Shown one piece after another: positions 36,280 through 48,242 of a stretch of DNA of 64,000 nt. Source of the DNA: Proteles cristata cristata. Lineage: Eukaryota; Chordata; Mammalia; Carnivora; Hyaenidae. Where the stretch lies: positions 1-64,000 of the forward strand of contig JAESUZ010004128.1 of assembly GCA_017311185.1 (NCBI GenBank), written 5' to 3'. Within the stretch, counting starts at the first letter, position 1. Every line of letters begins with the position of its first letter. The position numbers were made by a program, and so were the translations under genes. Below the pieces are notes generated by a model. The model did not search any database and was not told the DNA's origin. It worked only from the letters and a program-made list of their open reading frames with translations.

Positions 36280-37215
36280 AAATCGATTTGACCCTCTGTG
36301 TCTGGGAGTGATAAGAAGTGCAATATGTGGGCTCTCTCTTATCCTTTTCTGGATCATCTAAGAACTTCAGGTTCTTAAGCAGTCCCCAAAAAGATCCCTT
36401 AGACATTCTCTTGTCAAGTGGACAAGAGCCCTGGTGTCCCTCAAACCACCATCACTGGGATTATCACATCTCTGCCACCAGGACGGTCATCAAATGCTTC
36501 CTCTCTGTGTCTGAAGCCCTATTTTCTAGCACAGGCTGGCGGGAACTTGAGGTGAATGCTGCCCCTAGAAGCCTCCGTTGCCTCAGAGCCACATGCGATT
36601 CAAAGGGTTTCTTACTATATTCACTATGTGGTAGCCTCAGTCATCTTAGTTACAAGAACGGCCATTGTCTTTGGAGCCTCGTTGTCCCAGAGACATTTAG
36701 GGTCTACCCACTAGGGACCCATAGTCACTGGGGTCCATTCCAGGATGAATGGCCACCTCAATTACTGAGTCACTCTCTTTTTAAACTCCCAAACCACCAA
36801 ATTTCATTCTTCTCCCTTCTTGCCTCTGAAGGCGGTGTGTCATGGAGGCTGATCCTAGGAACACAAAATGTCCATTCACCCTCCTGGGAGGTGATCTGCC
36901 CATAGGCCATGTCACAAGAAGAAGAAGAAAAACTCCTTGACTTCTCCTTGACAGCATTGTACAGAAAGTCCTAGCCAACACAGTAAGGCAAAGAAAAAGA
37001 AACAAAAGTCATATGAATTTGAGAAGAAGAAATAAAACTTTGTATTCAGAGTACATGTTTGTCTATGAACAAAATCTCGAACAGTCTTCAAAAAAAAACA
37101 AGAACAATGACAAAAGTACTGGAACAAATTGTGGATTAGCAAAATCACAAGACATAAGCTTAATTTTTAAAAACAACTGTATTTCTATAAGTAGCAACAA
37201 AGAATTGGAAATTGA
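36280..37215. other. Intergenic with a long ATG-less open frame
   Basis: The plus frame 36318-36905 is open for 195 codons but begins at GTG and has no in-frame ATG. No domain seen. Confidence 0.6.
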
Positions 37216-37220
37216 AATTT

Positions 37221-37456
37221 AGGGGCGCCTGGGTGGCTCAGTCGGTAAAGTGTCTGACTTCGGCTCAGGTCATGATCTCACAGTTCATGGGTTCAAGTAC
37301 CATGTCGGGCTCTGTGTTGGCAGCTAGCTCAGAGCCTGGAGCCTGTTTCAGATTCTGTATCTCCCTCTCTCTCTGACCCTCCCTGTTCACGCTGTCTCTC
37401 TCTCTCTCTCAGAAATAAATTACCAAAAAACCCACATTTTAAAAAAAAATTTAAAA
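37221..37456 (+). mobile_element. SINEC
   Basis: Head AGGGGCGCCTGGGTGGCTCA; tail runs directly up to the LINE-1 3' end at 37464. Confidence 0.93.
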
Positions 37457-37463
37457 TAAAGTA

Positions 37464-37601
37464 ATATTAGTGGGTGGGGGATGGGCTATATGACTGATAG
37501 GTAGGCCACTTGGGATGAGCACTGGGTGTTGTAAGTGATGAATCACTGAATTCTACTCCTGAAAACAATATTACACTGTATGTTGGCTAACCAAAATAAA
37601 A

Positions 37602-37641
<40 letters not shown>

Positions 37642-37642
37642 A
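37464..37642 (+). mobile_element. Carnivore LINE-1 3' end with (AAAT)n tail
   Basis: GGGATGAGCACTGGGTGTTG, AAGTGATGAATCACTGAATT and TATTACACTGTATGTTGGCT are the L1 3' end, followed by about 12 AAAT units (37595-37642). Severely 5'-truncated. Confidence 0.85.
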
Positions 37643-37771
37643 ATATTATCATACTTTGTATATAAATAAAATATATTAGAAAACAAAATATTTAAGGATA
37701 AATCTAACAAAATATGTGCAATATTTAAGTGCAGAAAAATACAAAATACTGAGGAGAGAAATCAAAGAACT

Positions 37772-37988
37772 AGGGGTACCTGGATGACTCAGTCAGTTAA
37801 GCAACCGACTTAGCCTCAGGTCATGATTTTGTGGTCCATGGGTTTGAGCCCCACATCGGGCTCTGTGTTGACAGCTCAGAGCCTAGAACCTGTCTCCCCT
37901 CAGGATTCTGTATCTCCCTCTCTCTTTGCCCTTCTCCTGCTCACACTCTGCCTCTCAAAAATAAATAAATGTTTTTTTTTTTAAAAAA
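37772..37988 (+). mobile_element. SINEC
   Basis: Head GGGGTACCTGGATGACTCAG, in decayed LINE-1. Confidence 0.92.
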
Positions 37989-39054
37989 GACCTAAATAAA
38001 TGGAGAGATATGTTCATGGACTACAAGGCTTAATATTCGTAGACTGTCAGTTTTCCCCAAATTGAATTTATAGATTTAAATCAAGCTCAATGAAACTGAC
38101 CAACTGGATGCTATAATTTACATGAGAAAAAGCAAAAGACCTAGAGTGGCTGATACAATTTTTGATAAAATAGATCAAGTTGAAGGACTTATACCACCTA
38201 ATTTTAATGAACACTTACGACAATTCTACAGTATTTAATACAGTGTGGCATTGGTTCATTACAGATTTGAACATGATAGAAAATCCACAAATAGACTCAC
38301 ACATGTATAGTCAATTGATTTATTTGGACAAAGGTCGCAATATAATTAGATGGAGAAAAAATAATCTTTTCAACAAGTCGGGCCTAGACAATTGAACCTA
38401 GATAATTTTACATATAGATATATGTAAAAACAGTGAAACCCAATCCTCATATAAAAGTTAACTCGAAGTAGATTATAGACCTAAATGTAAAACCTAATAT
38501 TATAAAATTTCTACAAGAAAATAGAGGAAATATTTATGAGCTTTGGTTAGGCAAAAATTTCTTAGACAGAAAATAAAAATACAAACTATAAAAACTTGAC
38601 AAACCAGACACCATCAAAATTAAAAATATACGTTCTTTACAGACACCACTAAGAAATAAAAATACAAGATACGGACTAGGAGAAAATATGTACAATATAA
38701 ATAGCTAGCAAGATACCTGTCTCTAGAATATACAAAAATTATTCTCAACTCAATAATAAGAAAACGACCCCATTACAAAGGATATAGAGACTCAAACAGA
38801 CACATAAAAAAGGATAATATACGAATGGCAAATAAACACATGAAAATATCCAACATTATTAGGCATCAGAGAAATACAAGTTATATCACATTAAGATACC
38901 ACTACGTAACCATTAGAAGGGCTAAAATTTAAAACCATCATAATAAATGTTGACAAGGACTTAAATCAACTGGAGCTCATTAGTGGTAGGAATGTACGTT
39001 GGCACAAACATGTTAGAAAATATCTTGGCAATTTCTTAAAACAGGAAACATCTA

Positions 39055-39258
39055 GGAACACCTGAGTGACTCCGTCAGTTAAGCATCCGACTCTGATTTT
39101 GCTCAGGTCATGATCTTATAGTTCTTTCGAGAGTTCGAACCCCACATATGGTTCTGTGCTGACACCACAGAGCTTGCTTGGGATTCTCTCTCTCTTCTCT
39201 CTCTCTCGGCCCCTCCCCTGCTTGCTCTCTCTCTCAAAATAAATAAATAAACATTTCA
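39055..39258 (+). mobile_element. SINEC, diverged
   Basis: Head GGAACACCTGAGTGACTCCG, B-box-like GAGTTCGAACCCC, AATAAATAAATAAAC tail. Confidence 0.9.
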
Positions 39259-39825
39259 GAAATGTTAAACATACATACTTTTAATACAATCCCTACAATT
39301 CCACTCTTAGTATTTATCCACAAGACAAAAGCATATATTTACATAACGATTATGAATTAATGAGTCTGAGGTCTCTTCATGACAGCCAAATCTGTAAAAA
39401 AAAATCCAATATCTATCAACTGATAAGTAGTTTAAAACAACTGCGTTATATCTGTACAACGGAATACTAACTACTCGGCAATAAATGAAAATCGCCAACA
39501 TATACAGCACAGACGAATCTCAAAACCATTATGTGGAGCTAAGAAGCCAACTTTAAATAGTCAATTTAACGTGATGCTGCACGTATAAACCTCCAGACAA
39601 CAGTAAACTCAATCTACCTGACATAGAGTCAGATCAGTGGTTGTCTGGGCCCAACATAGGGAAGGAACTGAAAGGGGTACCAGGAATCTCTTGGGATGAC
39701 GCATTGACAGGTGGTGGGGATGTGGATGCATATACCTGTCGAAACTCTTCACACCGTAAATGTAAAGTGGATGCATTTGTGATATATAAATCTATATCTT
39801 AATAAAGCTGAAAACAATTTGATCT

Positions 39826-40065
39826 CAACAGGTCTTGCTTGAAGTTAGACACACCAATCCTGAAATTCATGTGGGATGTGAAGGGGACAAAAATAGCCAA
39901 CACGGTTTTAAAAACGAACGAGAGGGAGGAAATTGTCCACCAGAATTCAAGCAATCCTGTAAAAGAAGACTAATTAGAACCATGTGATAGCAGTGCAAAA
40001 ATAGACAAATGGGTTAATGGAAAAAATAGAAACGGAAAAGGCTAACAAACAAAAAATACTAACAA
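39826..40065 (+). mobile_element. Old LINE-1 ORF2 fragment, sense
   Basis: AATCCTGAAATTCATGTGGG and ATAGCAGTGCAAAAATAGAC are degenerate ORF2 sequence. It is the host into which the young LINE-1 at 40082 inserted. Confidence 0.65.
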
Positions 40066-40081
40066 AAAATTTACATGTTAA

Positions 40082-41280
40082 TGCACAAAAATAAACTCAA
40101 AATGGATAAAGGATCTGAACGTGAGACAGGAAACTATCAACACCCTAGAGGAGAAAGCAGGAAACAACCTCCTTGACCTCCACCGCAGCAACTTCTTACT
40201 GGACACATCCTCAAAAGCAAGGGAATGAAGAGCAAAAATAAATGATTGGGACCTCATCAAGATTCAAAGCTTCTGCACAGCCAAGGAAACAACCCACAAA
40301 ACTAATAGACAACCAACGGAATGGGAAAAGATAGTTACAAATGACATATCAGATAAACGGTTAATATCCAGAATCTATAAGGAACTCACCAAACTCCACA
40401 CCCGAAAAACAAACAACCCAGTGAAGAAATGGGCAGAAGATATGAACAGACACCTTTCCAAAGAGGACATCCAGATGGCCAACAGACACATGAAACGATG
40501 CTCAGCATCCCTCCTCATCAGGGAAATACAAATCAAAACCACACTGAGATACCACCTCACGCCAGTCAGAGTGGCTAAAATGAGCAAATCAGAGAACTCT
40601 AGATGCTGGCGAGGATGTGGAGAAACGGGCACCCTCCTACACTGTTGGTGGGAATGTAAACTGGTACAGCCCCTCTGGAAAACAGTGTGGAGGTTCCTCA
40701 GGAAACTCACAATAGAACTCCCCTAGGACCCAGCAATAGCACTGCTAAGAATTTACCCAAGGGATACAGAAATGCTGATGCATAGGGGCTCATGTACCCC
40801 AATGTTCATAGCAGCACTCTCCACAATAGCTAAAACATGGAAAGAGCCTAAGTGTCCATCAACGGACGAATGGATCCAGAAGATGTGGTTTATCTATACC
40901 ATGGAATACTACATGGCAATGAGAAACAATGAAATCTGGCCATGTGTAGCAACATGGATGGACCTTGAGGGTGTTATGCTGAGTGAAATAAGTCAGGCAG
41001 AGAAGGACAAATATCATATGTTTGCACGTATAGGAGGATTAGGAGGAACTTGATGGAGGAACAAGGGGGAGAAGAAGAGGGGAAATGGTGGGGGAAAGGG
41101 AGAGAAGCAAACCATGAGAGACTCTTGAATGCTGACAAAAACTGAGGACTGATGGATGTGGAGGGGAGGAGGGATGGGCATGGAGGAGGGCACTTATGGG
41201 GATGGGCACTGAGTGTTATGTGGAAACTAATCTGACAATAAACTATTTGTAAAAAATAATAATAAAAAAAATAAATTTTA
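40082..41280 (+). mobile_element. Young 5'-truncated LINE-1 with target-site duplications
   Basis: Holds the C-terminal part of ORF2 ([20 protein letters not shown] and [20 protein letters not shown], 40421-40726; then MEYYMAMRNNEIWPCVATWM, 40772-41053). Frame breaks separate the segments, so no intact protein is left. The 3' UTR ends in AATAAACTATTTGT and an A-rich tail. AAAAATTTACATGTTAA is found on both sides (about 40066-40081 and 41281-41297), giving precise ends. It inserted into older LINE-1 sequence. Confidence 0.93.
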
Positions 41281-42014
41281 AAAAAATTTACATGTTAAAA
41301 GTGCTGCGTAACAAAGGAGAAATGAAAAAAGGGAGGACTATCCAAATAAATGAAGCCAGAGCAATTAGTTATTGGTATAGAGAAAATGAAACATCTGTGT
41401 TGAGATATCAGATAGGCAGCTTGCTGTATCCGTTTGGATCTATTATACTTTAAACCATGGGAGTCGAGTAGTCGAGAATAGTCAAAATTGCTCATAGGAA
41501 GTCTTGGGCAAAACTGAAGAAGTAAACAACAGAGCTCAACTTTCTCTGATGGAAATGCATGCTTCGAGCTTCATGCTGGGCTAGGAAATGATGTGAAGTG
41601 AGTAGTTTCCCTCTACAGGGGGAGGAAATCCCTGTAACCAGTTACAGTAAATCCATCTTAAGACAAACCACACAGAGTTCAGCTGAACTCTCTTCTTTAC
41701 TCTGTGTATTTGGAGGACCCCAAACTCCATAAATAAAGATAAACATGAAGTATTCACCCGCCACGAGGTGCTCACAGGGAAGGTAAACAGGCTTTACAAA
41801 TGTTGGAAAAGAATTATGAAAAAAAGCACTCACTATATATCAAAATAAACAGTATGACCGGGAAAAGTCACCTAAGCTTGAATAAGACAAAAAGAAGCAT
41901 CATGGAAATGATGCAAACATATTAGAGTAGGAAGGAAAACGAGACATCGGGGCATGAGATGTGATGAGCGCAGGGAGAAAATGGAATCCAAGGAACAGAA
42001 TAACATTTCCTACA

Positions 42015-42105
42015 TTGGTGTCGCAACTAATCCATGCAGCAAATAGCTACAGAGCACTTGCTACATGTCAGGCATTATGCTGAGTGCTAGGGGCTCAATG
42101 GAAAA
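42015..42105 (-). mobile_element. LINE-2 3' end fragment
   Basis: AGAGCACTTGCTACATGTCA and GGCATTATGCTGAGTGCTAG are the complement of the L2 3' end. Directly adjoins the MIR at 42110. Confidence 0.65.
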
Positions 42106-42109
42106 CAAA

Positions 42110-42240
42110 AAACACATGGATTCCAGAGCCAAACTGCCTGAGTTTGAATCCCAGCTCCGCTGTTCAGCTGTGAGGTCCTGGATAAATGTGTAACTTCTCT
42201 GTCCCTCTCTGTGTGCCTCTATAATATAGGAGCTACACAA
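42110..42240 (+). mobile_element. MIR SINE
   Basis: TTCCAGAGCCAAACTGCCTG, AGTTTGAATCCCAGCTCCGC and GTAACTTCTCTGTCCCTCTC are a clear MIR. Confidence 0.85.
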
Positions 42241-42446
42241 TGGAGTTGATACTGGGACTAAATATGTGTCTTTGCATATAGAAAGAAAGGTATTAGTGTT
42301 ACTTATTATTTTTATTATCATCATTACTGTGTAAGTTAGATCATTGTATAAAAAAAACAAACCAAGCACTCAAAAAGACGTTCATATGGCAAACAATAAA
42401 ATAAATCTGGACAAGTGACTTCCACCTGCAGAAAGTTTGGGTGGAC

Positions 42447-42598
42447 AGGGGCACCTGGTTGGCTTAGTCGGTGGAGCATGCAACTCTTGGTCTCCGGGTC
42501 ATAGGTTCGAGCCCCGCTTAGAGATTACTTAAAAATAAATAAATAAATAGATACATAGATACATAGATAGAAAAATAAATAAATAAATACCCAAAACG
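42447..42598 (+). mobile_element. SINEC, older tRNA-like form without CT tract
   Basis: tRNA-like head (GGGGCACCTGGTTGGCTTAG and AGGTTCGAGCCCC) goes straight to an (AAAT)n/(GATA)n tail. Possibly an ancestral SINEC subfamily. Confidence 0.88.
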
Positions 42599-43172
42599 TT
42601 TTTTAAACAAGAAAGAAAGTTGGACTGGACACGCTTCCGCCCCTACTCAGTAGTAACAAGGCATCCGTCTCCCACCCGAGTGGCGTGAGGGGACACCTAC
42701 TGGGGAATCAGGACTTCCACAACGGCCCAGTGGAAATAAGACAGTTTCCCCCACAAAGGTGTCAGTGGGGTCCACACAGACAGCCAGAACTCTCAGCCCC
42801 CATCGGCAGCAATAGGTCTCCCACTCAGTGTCAAGCCCAATGGAGACCTTGGATTTCTAAGTTCACTAGGCACTAATGAGAGGGCTTCCTTTTTCTTCTC
42901 CCTGAGCAGTAGCAAAGAAGCCTAGCTAAAACAGAAGGTTCTCAATAAACATCACACTGCCCTGGTGTAGCTCACGGGCAAATTGGCAGTCACATCTTCT
43001 CAATTCCCCCCTCCAACACCGAGGGACACAGATACGAGAGTCCTCTGACCAAGATCTTGAAACAGTCATGACACAAATACTTCAGTAATATTAAACATGC
43101 TTGAAACAAATGAAAAGATACAAAGCCTCAGAAAATGAGTAAAATGTTGCATTAATGAAATAAAAAGATACA

Positions 43173-43400
43173 GGGATGCCTGGGTGGCTCAGTCGGTTAA
43201 ACATCTGACTCTCACTTTCAGGTCAGGTCATCCTCTCACAGTTCGTGAGTTCGAGCCCCACATCAGGCTCTGTGCTGACAGTGCTTGGGATTCCCTTTCT
43301 CTCCCTCTCTCTCTGCCCCTCCCCTGCTCACACTCTCTCTCTCAAAATAAATAAACTTTAAAAAAGAAGAAAGAAAGAAGAAAGCAAGAAAGAAAGAACC
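43173..43400 (+). mobile_element. SINEC
   Basis: Head GGGATGCCTGGGTGGCTCAG; tail grows into a GAAA repeat. Confidence 0.92.
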
Positions 43401-43536
43401 AAATATAATAATAAAACAAATTCAATAGGTTTTGCTAGGAAATACGATAACAATAAAAAGCAAAACAAAGGTCAACATCAGGATGGAAAGGAAGAATCAG
43501 TGACTGGAAAACAGAAAAATAGAAATTACCTAATTT

Positions 43537-43716
43537 TGGGATGCTCCCCACAGGTGGTCAGTCAGTTACGTGTCCAACTTGCATTTTGACTCAGTTCATG
43601 ATCTCACAGTTGTGAGATAGAGCCCTGCATTAGGCTCTGTGCTGGGCATGGAGCCTGCTTACAGTTCTCTTTCACCCTCTCCCTCTGCCCCCTTCCTACC
43701 CTTTCTCTCAAAAATG
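43537..43716 (+). mobile_element. SINEC, strongly diverged
   Basis: Head GGGATGCTCCCCACAGGTGG; tail leads into the large purine microsatellite. Confidence 0.8.
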
Positions 43717-43835
43717 AAAGGAAGGAAGGGAGGAGGAGGGAGGAGGAGGGAGGAGGAGGAGGAGGAGGAGGAGGAGGAGAAGGAGAAGGAAGAAAGGAAG
43801 AAAGAAGAAAAGAAGAAAAAGAAGAGAAAGAAGAA

Positions 43836-43887
<52 letters not shown>

Positions 43888-43911
43888 AAAAGAAAGGAAG
43901 GAAGGAAGGAA

Positions 43912-44005
<94 letters not shown>

Positions 44006-44023
44006 AAAGAAAGAAGGAAAGAA
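43717..44023. repeat. Long purine microsatellite (GGA)n / (GAAA)n / (GGAA)n
   Basis: About 300 bp of nearly pure purine on the plus strand: GGA triplets, then GAAGAAA mixtures, then GAAA units interrupted by a GGAA block near 43895-43915. It directly follows the tail of a degenerate SINE (43537-43716), which probably seeded it. Open frames rich in Lys/Glu or Phe/Ser/Leu across it are artefacts. Confidence 0.95.
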
Positions 44024-44429
44024 AATTACTCAATTTGAACAACAGAGAGAAAATAAACTAAAAAATAAAATGAACAGTCTCAGAGGTCTGTGGGACTATA
44101 ACTTAAGACTAACATTCACATAATCAGAGTCCCAGAAAGAAAGATGAGGTTGAAAAAATACTTGAATAAATAGCAACTGAAATTTCCCAAATTTATCAAG
44201 AATGTAAAAAAATGATAAAAAGACCAGGAATGCTGGTGTCTCCGCATGAGCATTAGGATCAACTTGTTCACTTCTGCAAGAAAGACTTGGAATTCTCATA
44301 GCTATTGCCCTGACTCTGTAGATCAATTCAGGCAATATTGGATCGAAATGCATCATTAAAATATAAATTTTTCTAACAGTGAGGTACAAATAGGCACCAG
44401 AATTCCTATGTGAATTCCAACTATTTTTA

Positions 44430-44640
44430 TTTTTTTTAATGCTTATTTATTTACTTAGAGAGAGAGGTAGATGCACACATGAGAAGGGGAAGGGCAGAGG
44501 GAGAGGCACAGAGGGAACCCCAGGCAGGCTCCACACTCAGAGCAGAGCCTGATGTGGGGTTCCATCCCACGACCTCAAGATCACAACCTGAGCCGATATC
44601 AAGAGTCAGACACCTAACCAGATGAGCTGCTCAGGTGCCC
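44430..44640 (-). mobile_element. SINEC, older copy
   Basis: Tail complement TTTAATGCTTATTTATTTAC; head complement GAGCTGCTCAGGTGCCC. Confidence 0.9.
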
Positions 44641-45349
44641 AGGAGTCCCATCATTTTTAAACCAGACAAAGGGACATCCACTGTCACCCAGACACAGGCT
44701 TGACAAGGACTCATGAAGTGGGACTTGCTGCCGTGTTTTGTGTCTTATGATGAGTTGTGGTAAATAAGTATCTGTTATCTGATGTATCTCATTATATTAT
44801 GTAATTTTGAATGTCTTACATATTAAAAAATAAATCGTTTTAAGCAAAATACATTGTGGGGGGCATGGAGAAGGCAGAGGTTGCTAGGGTGCAATAAAAG
44901 AGAGTTGAATTCTGGGCCTGGGTTTGACATCTGGCTTAGAATCAGAAGATCCCACCTAAACAGAGAGGAAGAGAATTCCAGGGTAGACTCACCACCCCTG
45001 TGGATGCATGAATTTCCCCGGAGCCAAATGGACACCATACATGGAGGTCCGGCCTCCGCCATCTTGATCCTCTACAAACAAAGCTGACGTGAGATGTGGA
45101 CTCCTTAGCACAGAGCCTGTGTGTGGCCCAGGGCAAGGATTGAAAGAAGCTGTTGTGGATGGGTCCAACACAATCCATCCCCCACTCAAGGAAGGAGACA
45201 CTGAGGCATTGACATGTGGCCCCTGAGAGAGCCAGACCCTGTCACACAGAAGCTTTGAAAGTAGTAAGTGATTTCCAGAGAAACACCAAAGGGGTCAAGA
45301 ACAACGGCCAGGTAAGTAAAAAGATATCTGAGCCTCTCCTGGTCCTTCC

Positions 45350-45381
45350 TCCACACCCCCACCCCCACCCCCACCCCTCCA
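45350..45381. repeat. (CCCCCA)n microsatellite
   Basis: Short tract of CACCCC units, about five copies. Confidence 0.9.
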
Positions 45382-45726
45382 CACACAGCAGGAGCTGTCC
45401 TTAAAGAGGGAGGGGGGAGGGGCTCTCCCTCCTCCTCCTGGACTAGTAGATAGAGACCCTGCTTAAGCTTTCAGGGAGAATGGAAGGGATAAGATCTGAA
45501 CTAAGATGGAGGCTTTATAGTGAATTGACTTTTTACATTCTTAGTTTTCAAAATATTTCAAATGAGCTACTAAAAGTAATCAGAAAGTAATAAACTCCCC
45601 AAGAGTTCATTAAAGGGCAAGACAGGGAGATTTAGGAGAGCATAGTTAAGGCCATCCCTGGAAATACAAAACCAATTCACGTTTCGTTCCAGTGAATGAA
45701 GACTGGTCAATAAACTGATTACTCTA

Positions 45727-45912
45727 TGGGTGCCTGGATGGCTCAGTCAGTTGAGCGTCTGGACTTCGGCTCAGGTCATGATCTCACCATTGGTGAGTTC
45801 CAGCCCCATGTCAGGCTGGCTGCTGTCTGCACAAAGCTGGCTTCCGAACCTCTGTCCCCCTCTCTCTGTCCCTCCCCTGCTTGTGCTCTCCTAAAAATAA
45901 ATAAATATTAAA
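45727..45912 (+). mobile_element. SINEC
   Basis: Head GGGTGCCTGGATGGCTCAGT. Flanks AATAAACTGATTAC and AATAAACTGACTAC. Confidence 0.92.
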
Positions 45913-46109
45913 ATAAACTGACTACAGGCTCAGGCTGCACTGTTAGGTACAGAGCTGGGTTGGTGGGCCGAAGTCTCCCCTTCTTGCCCATCCATGGAAA
46001 TCCCAGGTCAGAGGAACACAGAGAACCCCCTCATACTGTATCACTCAGCGAGGCACTGCACAAATATGACCGGTCCTGGCAAGGACCATGCAGGTAGTTC
46101 TTATAATCC

Positions 46110-46215
46110 ACATTTCCCAGCTGAGAAAACAGGCTTTCCGAGTGGCTGGGTGACAATGTCTCAGAGCCAGTAAGTGGGCTAGTGGTGTCTCTGGAATGTA
46201 CACCCGGGTCTATCT
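46110..46215 (-). mobile_element. MIR SINE, antisense
   Basis: CCCAGCTGAGAAAACAGGCT followed by GAGCCAGTAAGTGGGC is decayed antisense MIR. Confidence 0.5.
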
Positions 46216-47344
46216 GCCTGCGGGACCCTCGCCCTGCCCACCCCAGTAAGTGGCTTAAACTTTGAGCCCCTCAGAAATTTTCTCTGAACCCCCTCGGACT
46301 GGTCTCCACTGGATCCAGAGGACTAATTCTGTGTCTTTCTCTACTTTCCATGGCCCCCTTTAGCCCACCTTCAGAAATGAATTTTTCACATCCCATCCCC
46401 TCGGGGAGTGTTTCTTCCCATGGTTCACACTGTTCCTTCTGCTTTCACGTCTCCAATAACCCAAGACCCCGAAGCCAGTACGTTTGATGTGATATTGCAG
46501 GGGCGGGCAGAGGAAACACTTCTCCAGGAACCCCTGAAGCTCAAAAACAGCTTCGACCTCAGCCTGAGGGAGGAAGTGGGGCGGATCAGCTAGAAAGGAT
46601 GTTGACCCCCACGGGTCAGACGAGAGGAGGGGCCCTCTGGTCAGAGGGAAGTGAGTACAGGGAGTGCCTGGAAGAGATTGTTCATGCTTTAAACCCGGGC
46701 CAAACTAAATGAGTAATGAGAGAGGGTGTGCGGGACCTCACTATATATAGCTGAGCCTAGAGATTCCCCCACCAGGGAAGGAGCCCCCTGCCCCTAGCTA
46801 GTCTTAGGGTCCACAACAGACCCAGTGCTACAGCCCAGAGAACAGCTGTGGAAAAGCTGGGAACTCTGTCTTCACCTTTTTTTTATTCTTCCAAGTGGTG
46901 TCAGTGGAACAGGATGTAGGGCCCACTTGGGAGAGGAAGGCCTCCCTTCCGTTGTGAACATGGACGTCTCCACCATCGGTTATGAACGCCTAAGTGAGAG
47001 CAGACTCGCCTCCACTCAACCTACACCCTTCAAGAGGGTGTGGGTTGGTAGGAGCATGGCTTCTGTCTTGAAGGTCCTTGGGAGCCTGTCTCTCTCCATA
47101 GGGACACATCTTACGGGGTCTCCATAGCTCTAGTTTTGGAGATAAACTTCTCTGAGGGAGGAGAATTCTGGGAGAAATCTCACACCCAAGTTTCCATGTC
47201 CATGACCAGCTTTCCTCCCCTAAAGGGAAATTCTGAGGAAGCCAGCCATCTTGTGGAGTTGCAGTTATGTACGCCAGTGCCTGATGCCATCCAGAGCCCC
47301 TCTTGACATAAGGTGTTTCCTGCTGCCTGTTGGATAAGATGCCT

Positions 47345-47528
47345 CGGGGTTCCCCAGTGGTCAGTCAGCTAAGCCTCGGACTCTTGATTTTGGCCCAGGT
47401 CATGATCTCACAGTTTGAGAATTCAAGCCCTGTGTCCAGGTCTGTGTTGAGAGGGCAGAGCCTGCCTGGGATTCTCTTTGCCCCTCTTTCACTCGCTCTG
47501 TCTCTCTTTCTCTCAAAATAAATAAATA
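47345..47528 (+). mobile_element. SINEC, diverged
   Basis: Head GGGGTTCCCCAGTGGTCAGT. The next SINE starts in its A-rich tail. Confidence 0.88.
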
Positions 47529-47735
47529 GGAGCACCTGGGTGGCTCAGTTCGTCGAGCGTCTGACTTCAGCTCAGGTCTTGATCTCACAGTTTGTGAGTT
47601 CAAAGCCCACATGGGGCTGGCTGTTGTTAGCGTGGAGCCCACTTTGGATCCTCTGTCCCCCTCTCTCTGCTCTTCCCCTGCTTGTGCATGCTCTCTCTCT
47701 CTCTAAAATAATAAACATTCAAAAAAAAAAAAGAA
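47529..47735 (+). mobile_element. SINEC, head-to-tail with the previous copy
   Basis: Head GGAGCACCTGGGTGGCTCAG. Inserted in the tail of the 47345 copy; an A-rich tail and AAAT/GAAA repeats follow to about 47810. Confidence 0.92.
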
Positions 47736-48011
47736 GAAAAAGAAAAACTTCCTTCACCAAGCATTTAAATAAATACATAAATACATAAATAAATATTAAA
47801 GAAAGAAAGAAGTCTAGTCAGTATTGTTCAGTATTAGGATAAAAGGAGCTCCCTAGGATCTGGGGGAGGGGTGGGTGAAGGTCAAGTGTGAGATGTCAAG
47901 CACACTTCCAGGCCCAGATGAACCGTAACTAACGCCCGCTGACTGGGGCTTTGCCTCAAGGTATCAATATGGAGGTAAATGAAGGGGGAAATTTTTTTAA
48001 GAATGATTTTT

Positions 48012-48228
48012 AGGGGCGCCTTGGGGGCTCAGTCGGTGATGCATCCCACTTCAGCTCAGGTCATGATCTCACGATTTGTGGGTTCGAGCTCCACGTCGGG
48101 TTCTGTGCTGACAGCTCGGAGCCTGGAGCCTTCTTTGGATTCCGTGTCTCCTCTCTCTGCCCCTCCTCTCCTCACACACACACTCTCTCTCAAGAATAAA
48201 TAAACAGTAAAAAAAAAATAAGCAAACA
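48012..48228 (+). mobile_element. SINEC
   Basis: Duplication AAGAATGATTTTT at 47999 and about 48231. Confidence 0.94.
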
Positions 48229-48242
48229 AAAAGAATGATTTT

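Larger units (their letters stand above)
37650..39825 (+). mobile_element. Old LINE-1 ORF2 and 3' UTR, sense
   Basis: Decayed ORF2 (for example GATTATAGACCTAAATGTAA, TGGCAAATAAACACATGAAA) followed by a 3' UTR with CTTAATAAAGCTGAAAAC at its end. SINEs at 37772-37988 and 39055-39258 lie inside. Confidence 0.8.
44641..47340. other. Intergenic, GC-moderate, mostly unique
   Basis: Apart from the SINE at 45727, a CCCCCA repeat and a MIR, no repeat was recognised. It holds a consensus donor CCAG|GTAAGT at 45312 and a TATA-like CACTATATATAGCTGAG at about 46738-46754. No supported exon. Confidence 0.5.

Noticed and set aside
36318..36905. 195-codon open frame on the plus strand
   Set aside because: It begins at GTG, contains no in-frame ATG and shows no domain. 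About one such frame is expected by chance in this much DNA.
43639..44061. Lys/Glu-rich or Phe/Ser/Leu-rich proteins
   Set aside because: These are translations of the purine microsatellite.
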